DNA of 64,000 nt from Draba incana (GCA_963576765.1 OY755202.1:57785396-57849395), one strand, 5' to 3'. Shown: positions 12,272-23,537, counted from the stretch's first letter. The notes: generated from the letters alone by a model not told the origin. Made by a program: numbers and translations.

Positions 12272-14056
12272 TTGGAAATGTCACACCGCTACTCTCGTAC
12301 GGAAAAAGGTAAATGGGTTCCCTCAACATCCTTACTTTCCCGGAGATCTCCAGTCCGGATACCGGAAAGAAATACCACTGACCGCATAGAGGAACATAAG
12401 CTATCAATCATTGGGAGAGTCACTAACCCTCTCATTCAGCACCCTAAAGCGATTGTGGAATACCTACCCCAACTATGGAACCTAGAAAGCAGGGTCTCGG
12501 GCAAAGTTCTTGGACCGGAAACTTTCCTCTTCAAGTTTGAATCGAAGGAAGCTCTTCAAACGATTCTCAGGAGAGGTCCTTACCACTTCAAGAAGTGGAT
12601 GTTACTCTTCCAACAGTGGGAACCCATAGTATCCCCTCAATTCCCTTCACAAATTACCTTCTGGGTAAGGATTTGTGGTATTCATGTCCACTACTCGGAT
12701 GGAGTAACTATAGAAACTATTGGTAAAGTTCTCGGAAAGATAGAAACTCAAGACAACAACAACGATAGAGTCCGGGTCTCAATCAACGGACTTCAACCCC
12801 TGCAAATGAATCTAGAAATCATGTCAATCAACGGACTTCAACCCCTGCAAATGAATCTAGAAATCATGCTTCCTAAAGGTGAAGTCACTACCGTTGAACT
12901 TGAGTACGAAAATCTTGAGAAACATTGTTTTTCATGCTTCTCTCTTGCTCACTACGAAAAGGATTGCCCTCTAGCGGGCAAAGGGACAAGAAACCTGAAC
13001 CTTATAGGCATCAATCAGAGAAGAGTCATCTACCATTCAGAAGTGGAAAAAAGAAAACAGTATGATAAGAGACACCCTCGACCAGAATCAGCCTCTACGT
13101 ACTCAGATCCGTCAAGAGATCACCACAGGACATCATATGATAGGCGATCACCGGTAAGAGAATATTTCAACCATAATCCCTCTCTCCAGCTCAACAGAAA
13201 TAGAAGAACCACTCAAGACAGAGATGGGATCACCAGGGAAGACTCTAGGGAACATGGACCGAGGCACAGATCGGCTAACTATATCCCAGCATCTAGTCTC
13301 CACTCTACGATGCCCCGGAGATCACAAACCAGAGAGTATGACCAATCTCATGGCAGAACCCAAAATTACTCAAAGGAAAGGAGAGAAACTGGTGACTCTT
13401 CCTATGTCCAATCCAGGGATTTACAAACTCCACATCCAAATCCTCCTAGAGAATCGATGCAGGAACTAGATCCCCAGACTCACCAAACGGGATCTCACTC
13501 ATCACGCTCACGAAGGCCGGCACTAGAAAGAATAACACCAACTCGTACTTCAGCCTTACTTCGTATTGAAGGGACTAGTACCGAGTCTGAGAAACTACAG
13601 GACATTGAAATCCAGTACGCAGAGGAGGTAACTCACCAACCCCCAAGAGCAGAAATACAACCAGAATCATCTAATCGAAGAAACCAAGAACACACAGAGA
13701 GAGGAAGTAATCTATTGAGAATCCCGGCCTCTCAACGTCTAAGCCCACTCCCTGACTCACTTTCAGGCCCAATCCAGAGTACTATTCCAAGAGCTCCAAG
13801 ACCACAGAGGAAAAATTCAGGAAAAAGGAGGATTGCAAGCAGTCCACTACTAGGTGGTAGCTCGAAGAAGAGAAATGCTTCAAGATTTTTCAACCCACCA
13901 AAGAAGAAGACGGGAGCTCATAAAACTAATAATCACAGTCGTTTACCCTGCATTAGGGATGATGGTAATGAGGAACAAGACGAGCAAACGCCGTATCAAG
14001 CGACAGTAGCTCCTCGACGGATGGATTTTCACGATCCATCTCTTCTCCTTCCTTAG
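12272..14056 (+). CDS. LINE ORF1, DUF4283/CCHC RNA-binding protein
   Basis: A 594-residue ORF1 protein that would coat LINE RNA. The N-terminal 200 residues match the DUF4283 pattern of plant LINE and retro-gag-like proteins (LSIIGRVTNP, FLFKFESKEAL, GPYHFKKWMLLFQQWEP, ITFWVRICGIHVHY). A zinc knuckle follows (CFSCFSLAHYEKDC). The C-terminal half is a basic, Ser/Arg/Pro-rich disordered tail with a nuclear-signal-like KKKT segment. A perfect 45-bp duplication (12779-12823 and 12824-12868) repeats the 15 residues SINGLQPLQMNLEIM between the two domains and keeps the frame. ORF2 begins in an overlapping frame before the ORF1 stop, a common LINE arrangement. Confidence 0.85.
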   Translation: MEMSHRYSRTEKGKWVPSTSLLSRRSPVRIPERNTTDRIEEHKLSIIGRVTNPLIQHPKAIVEYLPQLWNLESRVSGKVLGPETFLFKFESKEALQTILRRGPYHFKKWMLLFQQWEPIVSPQFPSQITFWVRICGIHVHYSDGVTIETIGKVLGKIETQDNNNDRVRVSINGLQPLQMNLEIMSINGLQPLQMNLEIMLPKGEVTTVELEYENLEKHCFSCFSLAHYEKDCPLAGKGTRNLNLIGINQRRVIYHSEVEKRKQYDKRHPRPESASTYSDPSRDHHRTSYDRRSPVREYFNHNPSLQLNRNRRTTQDRDGITREDSREHGPRHRSANYIPASSLHSTMPRRSQTREYDQSHGRTQNYSKERRETGDSSYVQSRDLQTPHPNPPRESMQELDPQTHQTGSHSSRSRRPALERITPTRTSALLRIEGTSTESEKLQDIEIQYAEEVTHQPPRAEIQPESSNRRNQEHTERGSNLLRIPASQRLSPLPDSLSGPIQSTIPRAPRPQRKNSGKRRIASSPLLGGSSKKRNASRFFNPPKKKTGAHKTNNHSRLPCIRDDGNEEQDEQTPYQATVAPRRMDFHDPSLLLP

Positions 14057-14058
14057 TA

Positions 14059-17000
14059 ATTGTTAGTTGGAACTGTCAAGGATTGGGAGGTGACTTGACA
14101 GGTCCACGAATCCGCGAGATATGTCGTAGCACTATCCCGGACATTATGTTTCTAATGGAAACCAAAAACAAAGACGATATGGTGACTGAGGAATTTAAAG
14201 ACTCTTATCTTACTAACCGTTTTACAGTTCCTCCTCAAGGGCTCAGTGGAGGATTGGCATTATTATGGAACTCAAATGTAGACATCCAAATCCTTAGCTC
14301 CTCTCCAAATTACATAGATGTCCAACTTAAACACAAGCATCAAGTTAGTCACACTACTTTCATTTACGGTCCACCGCAAGTAGAGAATAGAGCTCGATTT
14401 TGGGAACACGTTCTAGCCATTGGTCAAGACAAAGGATCAGCATGGTTAATAACCGGTGATCTTAATGAGATTCGGGATAATTCCGAGAAGAAGGGAGGAA
14501 ACATTAGAGATGAATGCTCATTCACTAGATTTCGGTCCTTTTTAGCACAATCAGGTATGTGCGAAGTCAAATACACAGGAATTCCACTCTCATGGCGAGG
14601 TTATCGTAATACTCACTTCATAAGAAAGAGGCTAGACCGTTCCCTAGCAAACTGCACTTGGCTAGAAAACTTTCCCGCTGGCCGTAGCGCCTATTTGCGG
14701 TTCGAGGGTTCCGATCATCGGCCACTAGTGACTTTCTTTGGTCAACAAAAGAAGAGAAAGAAGAGCCCTTTTCGCTTTGACAGATCGCTGAGTGACAAAG
14801 AGGATTTCAGGAAACTAATCGAAGAGATATGGCACTCCTCTGTCCCTGAATCGGTAAATCGTAAAGTGGATCGATGTCGAATTCAAATCATCAAGTGGTG
14901 CAGCAAAAAGAAGAAGGATAACAGTCGGATGATTCAGAAAACACAAGCAGACCTGGAAAAGGCACTCTCTTCAGAAACTCCTAACGATCAGTTAATTCGT
15001 AACCTTACTCAATCTCTTGAGCTAATTTATAAAGAAGAAGAAAACTATTGGAGACAAAGAAGTCGCATCCTCTGGCTTCAAGGAGGAGACCAAAATTCGG
15101 GCTACTTCCATGCTATTACACGAGGAAGAAGAGCGAGGAATCAAATCACGGTCATAGAGGACGAGGAAGGAAATATCAGTGTTGAGGAAGAGGATATAGC
15201 AAACACAGTTTCCAAATATTACCAAGAACTCTTTTCATCTTCCAATAACAGGGACTTCCAAGTGGTGGATGATGTGTTAAATGCAAGAATTACCCCAGCC
15301 ATGAACGTTAAATTAATAGAGCTTCTGACAGAGGATGAAGTCTATGAAGCGGTTCTTGCAATTCATGCCGATAAAGCTCCGGGTCCGGACGGTTTCTCGG
15401 CCGCTTTCTACCAATCATTTTGGAGTGTAATAGGGTCGGATGTTACTGCCGAAATCAGAGATTTCTTTGTCACAAATGAGCTCAATAAGAGATACAATGA
15501 AACTCATGTATGTCTCATCCCGAAAGGCATTGGTTCTAAGAAGGTATCGGACTACAGGCCCATAGCACTTTGCTCAACACATTACAAGATTATCGCGAAG
15601 ATTCTTACGAAGAGACTTCAACCACTACTTCCCGACCTCATCTCTCAATCTCAATCCGCGTTTGTATCAAAGAGAGCAATTACGGACAATGTCCTTATTA
15701 CTCACGAAATACTCCACTTCCTAAAAAATTCCGACGCAAGGAAACGGTGCTCTATGGCCGTAAAGACGGATATGAGCAAGGCATACGATAGAATTGAATG
15801 GGGATTTCTCCGGAGAGTTCTTAGCCGGCTTGGCTTCGATGAAAAATGGATATCTTGGATTATGGAGTGTGTAAGCTCGGTTACTTATACATTTCTTATA
15901 AACGGCAGCCCCAAAGGTTCGGTAATACCAACTCGAGGTCTCCGTCAAGGCGATCCATTATCTCCCTATCTCTTTATTTTGTGCACGGAAGTTCTCTCGG
16001 GTTTGTGTGATCAAGGCCAAGCTAATGGTTCTCTCCCGGGAGTGAAAGTGGCTCAAGGTAGTCCACCCGTGAACCATCTTTTATTCGCCGATGACACGAT
16101 GTTTTTCACAAGTACTAACTCAAGATGTTGCAAGGCGTTAATGGAGATTCTTAGGAAGTATGAATTAGCGTCAGGCCAAATAATTAACCGTCGTAAATCA
16201 GCAGTTACTCTATCGGCAAAGGCACCCTTGGAAATTAACCGTAGAGTCAAAAGGATGCTTCGTATTAGTATAGAGGGTGGAATGGGCAAGTATCTAGGCC
16301 TTCCCGAGCATTTCGGTAGACGTAAGAAGGATATTTTCACGTCCATTGTGGACAAAATCCAAAACAAAGCTATAAGTTGGTCAACACGATTCCTCTCGAT
16401 GGCCGGTAAACAAGTGTTACTCAAATCAGTGCTCACCGCGATTCCGTCTTATGCTATGTCGTGTTTTAAGCTTCCTGATTCACTTTATAAAGATATCCAA
16501 TCCGTTCTCACTCACTTTTGGTGGGACTCAAAACCGGGTACAAGAAAGATAAGTTGGGTCTCGTGGGATAAGTTAACGCTACCTCCGTCGGAAGGAGGCT
16601 TAGGATTCCGCGAAATACGAGAGTTTAATTACTCTCTTCTAGCTAAGCTAAGTTGGAGAATCTTTGAGAATCCAAACACATTGATGGCTAGGGTAATGTT
16701 AGGAAAATACAGTCACTCAGCTCCTTTTATGTTAAGCTCCCCACCATCAAACCCGTCCCACGGTTGGACGAGTATTTTAGCCGGAAGAGAGGTCTTAAAA
16801 CGGGGACTAGGCTGGATTGTCGGGAACGGAAAAGATATAAGGCTATGGGGAGAACCTTGGCTTTCGGTGTCTACACCAAGACAACCTCTCGGCCCCCCGA
16901 ACCAGGATGCTCTTACACTCAAAGTTAGTGACTTGATACATTGTGCTACAAACACATGGAATACCGAAGCAATACGGCAACATGTACCTCATCATGAGGA

Positions 17001-17796
17001 TGAGATTAAGAAGCTGGTGTTAAGCTCCTTCTCCATGAAAGATACAGTGGTTTGGATACCATCAATGTCGGGAGCTTACACAACAAGATCGGGTTACGCA
17101 GTGGCTAAGAAGAACTCTACATCAAATGATAATGAGGCTTTTAATTGGAAGGAATGTATTTGGAGAGTAGATACTCCCCCCAAGCTGAAGCACTTCCTCT
17201 GGAAAATAAAAAGAAAGGCTCTTCCAACTGGATCAAACCTCATTACCCGGGGAATCACAAACTCCTTGTGTTGCAAGCGTTGTAATGCGGTAGAAGATGA
17301 GATGCACGTTTTGATCAATTGCCCCTTTGCATCACGAGTATGGGAGTTGACACTGTCTATGTTCAAACCAACAGGAGGTTCAGATCAAAATGCAAATCAG
17401 TTCCTCACTAATGCCCGTAAACAAATCAACTTGCCACCTACGGGTCTAACCTTTCCTTTGTACCCTTGGATTCTATGGCACCTATGGAAAGCTAGAAATC
17501 TCCTCATCTTTGAAAATAGAAGATTCACTGAGGAAGAAGTGGTATTGAAAGCTAGCATGGACTGTCGCAGTTGGCAAACTGCTCAATTATCCAATCCGAA
17601 ACTCGTTCCGAAGCGTAAAACAGAGCAAATCCAAAGCATCCCGCATGGACCTTTATGCTACACGGACGCAGCGTGGTCTTCGTCATCCTTAACCTGTGGA
17701 ATAGGTTGGCTCATCATGGAAGCCTCATCAAATATCAAGTTACAGCCTCAACCTATTGTCGTCACGTACCGTCGGTATTGGTGGCAGAGGCGCTAG
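14059..17796 (+). CDS. LINE ORF2: endonuclease, reverse transcriptase and zf-RVT
   Basis: Encodes the enzyme that nicks the target DNA and copies LINE RNA. The frame is open upstream of its first recognisable domain residues (IVSWNCQGLGG), so the true start overlaps ORF1 and is uncertain. The apurinic-type endonuclease includes METKNKDD, ITGDLNEI and GSDHRPLV. The reverse transcriptase includes GPDGFSAAFYQ, CLIPKG, YRPIALCSTHYKIIAKIL, DMSKAYDRIEW, GLRQGDPLSPYLF and the catalytic FADD at 16084-16095. The zinc-binding region before RNase H spans about 17150-17345 (PPKLKHFLWK, CKRCNAVEDEMHVLINCPFA). The frame enters RNase H (CYTDAAWS) but ends at 17796 because of a frameshift. About 1240 residues, close to normal before RNase H. 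Confidence 0.88.
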   Translation: MVSWNCQGLGGDLTGPRIREICRSTIPDIMFLMETKNKDDMVTEEFKDSYLTNRFTVPPQGLSGGLALLWNSNVDIQILSSSPNYIDVQLKHKHQVSHTTFIYGPPQVENRARFWEHVLAIGQDKGSAWLITGDLNEIRDNSEKKGGNIRDECSFTRFRSFLAQSGMCEVKYTGIPLSWRGYRNTHFIRKRLDRSLANCTWLENFPAGRSAYLRFEGSDHRPLVTFFGQQKKRKKSPFRFDRSLSDKEDFRKLIEEIWHSSVPESVNRKVDRCRIQIIKWCSKKKKDNSRMIQKTQADLEKALSSETPNDQLIRNLTQSLELIYKEEENYWRQRSRILWLQGGDQNSGYFHAITRGRRARNQITVIEDEEGNISVEEEDIANTVSKYYQELFSSSNNRDFQVVDDVLNARITPAMNVKLIELLTEDEVYEAVLAIHADKAPGPDGFSAAFYQSFWSVIGSDVTAEIRDFFVTNELNKRYNETHVCLIPKGIGSKKVSDYRPIALCSTHYKIIAKILTKRLQPLLPDLISQSQSAFVSKRAITDNVLITHEILHFLKNSDARKRCSMAVKTDMSKAYDRIEWGFLRRVLSRLGFDEKWISWIMECVSSVTYTFLINGSPKGSVIPTRGLRQGDPLSPYLFILCTEVLSGLCDQGQANGSLPGVKVAQGSPPVNHLLFADDTMFFTSTNSRCCKALMEILRKYELASGQIINRRKSAVTLSAKAPLEINRRVKRMLRISIEGGMGKYLGLPEHFGRRKKDIFTSIVDKIQNKAISWSTRFLSMAGKQVLLKSVLTAIPSYAMSCFKLPDSLYKDIQSVLTHFWWDSKPGTRKISWVSWDKLTLPPSEGGLGFREIREFNYSLLAKLSWRIFENPNTLMARVMLGKYSHSAPFMLSSPPSNPSHGWTSILAGREVLKRGLGWIVGNGKDIRLWGEPWLSVSTPRQPLGPPNQDALTLKVSDLIHCATNTWNTEAIRQHVPHHEDEIKKLVLSSFSMKDTVVWIPSMSGAYTTRSGYAVAKKNSTSNDNEAFNWKECIWRVDTPPKLKHFLWKIKRKALPTGSNLITRGITNSLCCKRCNAVEDEMHVLINCPFASRVWELTLSMFKPTGGSDQNANQFLTNARKQINLPPTGLTFPLYPWILWHLWKARNLLIFENRRFTEEEVVLKASMDCRSWQTAQLSNPKLVPKRKTEQIQSIPHGPLCYTDAAWSSSSLTCGIGWLIMEASSNIKLQPQPIVVTYRRYWWQRR

Positions 17797-18050
17797 CCTT
17801 AAAAACTGCACTAATTGCAGCCCAAGATGCTGGATATCGAAAGCTACATTGCTTCTCGGATTCACTCTCTCTCGTATCTCTTATCAACTCCGGTGGAGAG
17901 CATAACGAGTTGAAACCTCTCCTTTTCGACATTCGTAGTCTAAGTGAGAGTTTCATTTCTATCAAGTTTTCTTTTATTCCTAGATCGCAAAATGTAATGG
18001 CCGACGCTTTGGCAAAGCAAGGTCTTGTAACAAAAACAATCTCCCTTTAG
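17655..18050 (+). pseudogene. LINE RNase H domain, C-terminal part out of frame
   Basis: After the ORF2 stop, the rest of a plant RNase H (RVT_3-like) domain continues in another frame: VAEALALKTAL, HCFSDSLSLVSLIN and the C-terminal IPRSQNVMADALAKQG. The break lies between about 17735 and 17790. The first aspartate motif (CYTDAAWS) is in the ORF2 frame and the SDS aspartate is in this one, so a single small indel separates the catalytic residues. The stop at 18048-18050 is followed by about 40 bp and the A-tail. Confidence 0.8.
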
Positions 18051-18110
18051 TTGGAGCCTAAGTTGCAATATGAAATTCGGTTTGATCAAAAAAAAAAAAG
18101 CTAAACCGGA

Positions 18111-19222
18111 AGCTAATACGAAGTTACGAACCAACCAATTTAAAAAATATATATATATATATATATATGTATATAGATGTTTATATGTATTATTTTAATG
18201 ACTACATTTATTGAAAAATAATACAAGAGGTCAGTGTTTGTTACATGACGAGATATATGGGACCAAAAATTTAATGATAAAATTCTTGCTATTTAATGAT
18301 ATATTATGTTGCAGAGAGTTTTAGTTAGTTTTTCTTAGCTAGATCTCATTTAGTTTGAACTTTTGATGGGAAATAAAACCCATACGGTCAAATCTTTTTA
18401 TGACTGTTAACTTCAAGTCCATTACATTTTTAGATCTAGCTGATTTAATTTTACCATGATATTTAAGTTAACATGTATAGTTGTATACGACGGAATTCTT
18501 TTCCGGATCAACCTAATGACGAGAATATGAAAATCGATCTACTCGCAAGAAACACAAGGAACTAGAACACTTTTTTTTTAATTGGCATTTCTATTCCATT
18601 TTAGTTCGATACAAATTATATAATTACTTAGCTAAATAGAAAGTGTATTGTGATAAAAAAAAAAACATGTATACTTTGCCCACTTAAAAGAATCCTCGAG
18701 GCATAAATGTATACCACATAAATTTGTTTTACAAGATTGCATTTACGTATTTGATCTTTGATTGTATAACAATTCGCTCACAATTCGCAAGAGCGAACCC
18801 TATATCTATTACAAGTAGAGGCTAGAGCACAACATTGGTCATCTTGGATCCATATAAATCTAATCAAAGATCTTTAAATATAGAAAGAAAATAGGATTAC
18901 AAGATCCAAATAAATCTAAAGAAAAATGAAGAAAATAGAAGGTGGAAACTTCGTCGTATGCAAGATTGCTTCCTTCCGTACATAAGAATCAAACCAATTA
19001 AGTCCACGAGACACGCAAGATTCTCTTGTTCTTATACCACCACCTAATTAACATCTCTTCTTAATTATTATTATTTTCTTTCTAAAAGATTTTCTCAAGT
19101 TTATTTTTCTATAGATTACTTTTATGGTTTAGCAATTGCTTTCATTTGTTATATAGTAGATGTTAAGGAGAAGGATCATTGGGGCACGAGGGATGTCACC
19201 GTACGTACCATACAAATACTTA
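18111..19222. other. Intergenic AT-rich DNA
   Basis: No gene recognised. A short (TA)n run lies at about 18148-18168, and A/T homopolymers are common. Confidence 0.5.
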
Positions 19223-19582
19223 GGCCATGTTTATTGCAGATCCCTTAGGGTCTAATGTGATTTTAAAATTATTAAAACACACATTTTCTCTTCCTTTTAC
19301 TCAACTTTATATCTTATCTTTCATCATTTTATTCAACTTTTATTAATTTTATATTTAAACACACGCTTTTACTTTTAAACACACTCTCCAAAAAATCCAA
19401 TATTAGATTCCTCTCTCTCCCTTTTACTCAACTTTTATATTTAAACACACTCTCTTTCTTCTTTTTACTCAAATTTTATATTTCAATATACCCCACAAAA
19501 ACACTCTCTTTCTTCCTTTTACTCAAATTTTAATAAGTTTATAAACACTTTAGATCCTATTGGGTCTCCAATAAACATGCCC
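19223..19582. mobile_element. MITE, copy A (about 360 bp)
   Basis: The ends are inverted repeats: GGCCATGTTTATTGCAGA on the left and, reverse-complemented, GGGCATGTTTATTGGAGA on the right. Both sides are flanked by TA. The interior is a pyrimidine-rich series of CTCAACTTTTAT / TCTCTTTCTTCCTTTTACTC motifs shared with the element at 28461-28820. No coding capacity. Confidence 0.65.
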
Positions 19583-21255
19583 TAATGATGTGTTTTTGGA
19601 ATAATTGAGAGGTTAATTATATAATTTGTAAAAGAGATATAACTTTACGGCACGTTCTTGTGCCTTTTGCCACTAATATACCCATCTTTTTTTTTTTTTT
19701 TTATCTTCCACTTCATATTCAATTTGTAACATAATTACTCCCAGAAACCAATTTTATATTTTTTTTATGGATTAGAACTCAAGTTTACACGAGTTTTTCC
19801 CCCCCAAAAGTAATATATATACGAGTTTGAATACCAACAATGGAGAAAGGAGTACATGAATTTGATATATTCTCTGATCCAAGAAGATTATGAAGCTAAA
19901 GTCCGGATTTTTTTTTTAGGTTTAGAAAAAGGTCTTATAGAGCGAATAATATTTTCTTAAATGCATTAATATTTCTGTTCTAGTGTTCTCTAAATACCAA
20001 AAAGACAGTTTAAAGTACCCACCTAAAAGTGATAAAAACAAATATGACAAGAGAAGCTTTTTGGTCACGAAATGAAAGTTAAAATCAGAAAATTAAAGAA
20101 AGATGGAAATTAGATAATGGCATTATATGAATCACATTACTCTTCTTCTTCCACCCATACATTGTCAAAGTAAGAAAAGAATATACTTTATAAATTTTAT
20201 TGGCAAGTTAAAATGAAAAGAGGAGAGAATTCGATACATGATGATTCTTGTCGGCCATGAATTATTCTACAACGTTCTACCAAAGAAAACTATGAGAAAA
20301 ATGAAGGTTAGCCTAAACTTTTGTGCTAAGATAAAATATTTATATGTTAATGGCACAATTTAAGGGAGACAATAAAATAGAGAAACACTAAGGTTGTAAT
20401 GGGAAACTATGCATACTCAACCCCACAGAGTGTGTGTAATAGTAATGTGTTTTAGTGTGTCTGATTAGTCACTAGTAACCAAAGAAATAGTGATTAGTAT
20501 TTCATCTCATCATATATCCCTCCCTTTATGTATATTAGATATGCTTAGCAAAAAAAAAGGTTTCACAGAGAGAAGTATTTTGTATTTATATATAAAATCT
20601 ATATATACTTTTATAGTAATTCTTATTTATTAGAATTAGAATTGAAATATATGAAATAGTTAATTTTAGAAGTTAAAGTATATTAGGTGGTAAGAAAATT
20701 TGAATACAAAATGTGTAACAGTTATCTTACAAAATGGAAAAAGTATTGGCTAATTAGTTGCTTTAAAAGTCATGTAATTTTTCTCTTCGAAAACATCAGC
20801 TTTTTGTTTGAATGTCAAAAACGTCATTCGATAATATGATCTCTAGGCTTTGCCTATTAATGTTTTTCGATTGAGCTAACGATATTTGGTTTTCATTCAC
20901 CTTGTCTGAAGAAAAGTGTAGGTACTCAAAATTCTCAAAACTTTTCCCATTTGGGCTAGATTTAAAAAATGAAGTAGAAAAATCCCATTACAGTTTTTAT
21001 GTAAGTCCATTAGGTAGTGGACTTGATGTGCTTGAGAGAAAGCTGGATTGACTCCAAGCGTACCTCCCCAATGTGTGACAACTTGGGCCCAAAATCTAAA
21101 TATTCGTATATGTTTTGTTCACCCATCAAGAGATTCCTTTCAAGTATTAATCACACTAGGCCGATACCCGCACGTAAGCGCGGGTTTAACTTTGTTTAAT
21201 TCAAATGTATAATAATTCTTTCTTTTCTCTAAATGTTTATATTGTGAAAGTGTCT
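19583..21255. other. Intergenic DNA, no gene seen
   Basis: AT-rich, with a T-run near 19688-19702 and G/C-poor spacers. No frame with family resemblance and no RNA gene were seen. Confidence 0.5.
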
Positions 21256-21479
21256 TTTAATGTAGGGAAAGTTGCTCAAACAACCTTGGAAAGTTGGTTT
21301 TAAACAAAAACAACATTCCCATGAGAAAGTTGTATTTTTGGGAATTTTTACCCGTTTTACCCTTATTTGCCTTGATAACAAAAAACGTATTTACGAAACT
21401 GCCATTAATGAATCGGCGGGAAAAGTTCCCGCCAAATAAAATAAATCTACCATGCTGTGATAGTAGATTTATATACGAA

Positions 21480-22660
21480 CGGTTGACTTATTTTTTGAGC
21501 GGTAGACTTATTTTTTAGCGGTAGATTTATATATGAATGGTAGACTTATTTGTTCTAGTGGTGGTAGAGATGTTTCCGAATGGTAGACTTATTATAGTGA
21601 TTGGTAGATTTATTATTTTCAGTGTTAGATTTATTGAGCGGTAGACTTATTTTGTGATTGGTAGATTTATTTCCGAAGATTGGTAGATTTATTTTGTTTA
21701 ATGGTAGAGTTAAATTTTCATGATAGATTTATTTTTGCGACTGGTAGACTTATTATAGTGGTGGTAGATTTATACTAGTAGATTGTAGTGGTAGACTTAT
21801 TATAGTGGTGGTAGATTTATACTGAGTGGTAGATTTAATATTTTTTACGGTAGACTTATTCAATCTTTTTTCCGTTTACTAGAACAATTTCCCAAAAAAA
21901 CATTGGTAGAGTTATTTTTCTGGTAGATTTGTTTTTCGGATGGTAGACTTATTATCCGAAGATGGTTGTCATATAGTTGTGGTAGACTTATTATCCGACG
22001 ATGGTTGTTCATATAGTTGTGGTAGACTTGTTTTCTGACATAGGTTCATATAGTTGTGGTACACTTTTATCCGAAGATGGTTGTCATATAGTTGTGGTAG
22101 ACTTATTATCCGACGATGGTTGTTCATATAGTTGTGGTAGACTTGTTTTCTGACATAGGTTCATATAGTTGTGGTAGACTTATTATCCGAAGATGGTTGT
22201 CATATAGTTGTGGTAGACTTATTATCCGACGATGGTTGTTCATATAGTTGTGGTAGACTTGTTATCTGACATAGATTATTCAAACAACGATGTTGTGGTA
22301 GACTTGTTATCTGACTTAGGTTATTCAAACAACCCTGTGGTGGTAGATTTGTAATGTGACTTAGGTTTTTCGAACAACAATGTTGTGGTAGACTTGTTAT
22401 GTGACTTAGGTTTTTCAAACAACAATGTTGTGGTAGACTTGTTATCTGACTTTGACTCTTTAAAAAATGTAGTGGTAGATTTGTTATTTGACTTAACTTC
22501 TTTAAACACTGTTGTGGTTAACTTGTTATCTGATTTAGGTTCTTTAAACAATGTGGCGGTAGACTTATTATTTGACTTAGATTCTTTGAATAATGTTGTA
22601 GTAGACTTATTATCTGACTTAGGTTCTTTAAATAATGTTGTAGTAGACTTATTATCTGAC
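21480..22660 (+). repeat. Minisatellite with GTGGTAGACTTATTATC units
   Basis: Dozens of diverging copies of GGTAGACTTATT/GTTATC. They include a higher-order unit of roughly 60 bp at 21930-22260 (TTATCCGAAGATGGTTGTCA then TATAGTTGTG) and a 42-bp unit at about 22380-22660. The array forms the left arm of the Mutator-like element. Confidence 0.75.
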
Positions 22661-22774
22661 TCATGGATAAAAGGTGCATTGGAGACTGAGATGGAGCGAT
22701 ACCAGCCAAGGAAAGAACACAAGTGTTCTAATTGTTGTCAATACGATCATAATCATACCACTAGTGAAGCTTAA
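22385..22774 (+). pseudogene. Repeat-derived ORF ending in a zinc-knuckle-like remnant
   Basis: A 129-codon frame. The first 95 residues are 14-residue repeats of the type VVVDLLSDLGSLNN encoded by the 42-bp minisatellite. The end, HKCSNCCQYDHNHTT, resembles the C-terminal CCHC knuckle of Mutator-like transposases (CSxCxxxGHNxxTC). The glycine and the last cysteine are missing. I read this as the 3' tip of a lost transposase gene fused to repeats, not as a working gene. Confidence 0.45.
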
Positions 22775-23226
22775 ATATATGTCTATTATTATGTGTGCCT
22801 TTTCAATTTTAACTTGTTTTCCTGTTTTAATGTTATAATAATTGATGCTAAAGGCATTTGGAAACAAATTATATAGCGAGCAAATTTCTAGAGTACATAC
22901 CATGGAGAACAATAAATATAACATTACAGAACAATAAATCTACAATGGCAGAGCAATTAATCTACTATGACAGAACAAACTTCCTACCAAATCAAACTAC
23001 CATTACCACCGCCGAATCGAACAGATCCACGACCTCCGCCTCTTCTGCCACCACTTCTGAAGCCTCCACATGTACCAGAATAAATCTACCAACAAAATAA
23101 AACAAATCTACCATCAAAGTAGAATAAATCTATCATAAAAAAAAACTACCATACCATTGAACAGAGAATAAATCTACCATGACAGAAGAAATTTTCTACC
23201 AAATTAAACTACCACCACCGCCGAAT

Positions 23227-23537
23227 ATTATAAAGACGCGTTAGCAATGATCGAGACCTCGCAAACAACAACGCTCCTTCCCCATATGGAGTTCGGATAG
23301 GGGGCCACTATCAGCTACTCTGCAACTTCCTAGCTCTCCCGATCTCAAGATCAGCATCCTTCGAAAAGGCTTAGAGCAGTAGCTTCTCACACTAACCCGC
23401 CTTCTTTCTTTTTGGGGTTTAGTACGCCCTGCCAAAACTGCTCTAAAACAAGTTCAGAATACGAACCCTCACTTGAATCTATCTCCTTTCCAGAAGGCTA
23501 GGCTCTAGGCAAGTGCTCTTGCTATCCCCTTAGCCGT
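23227..23537. other. Foreign insert, possible mitochondrial-derived (NUMT) sequence
   Basis: About 310 bp of balanced base composition abruptly interrupt a repeat unit right after CCGCCGAAT. The style (GGGGGCCACTATCAGC, CCAGAAGGCTAGGCTCTAGG, CCCCTTAGCCGTCC) is like plant mitochondrial spacer DNA and unlike anything else in the window. There is no long ORF. The identification is by impression only. Confidence 0.35.

Larger units (their letters stand above)
11822..18097 (+). mobile_element. Nearly full-length L1-type LINE with 13-bp target duplication
   Basis: The same 13 bases, AAGCTAAACCGGA, occur at 11809-11821 and at 18098-18110. The right copy directly follows a short A-tail (from about 18087). 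Between them lie a 5' UTR of about 450 bp, ORF1, ORF2 and an RNase H segment, the usual order for plant L1 LINEs. An intact target duplication, complete 5' end and A-tail show a full-length insertion by target-primed reverse transcription. Damage is light: one frameshift in the RNase H region and a 45-bp in-frame duplication in ORF1. Confidence 0.88.

Noticed and set aside
18148..18168. (TA)n run after the LINE as a functional signal
   Set aside because: It is an ordinary microsatellite. The LINE tail and target duplication already end at 18110.
22321..22722. Minus-strand 133-codon Ser/Thr/Lys repeat frame
   Set aside because: It is the antisense shadow of the 42-bp minisatellite.
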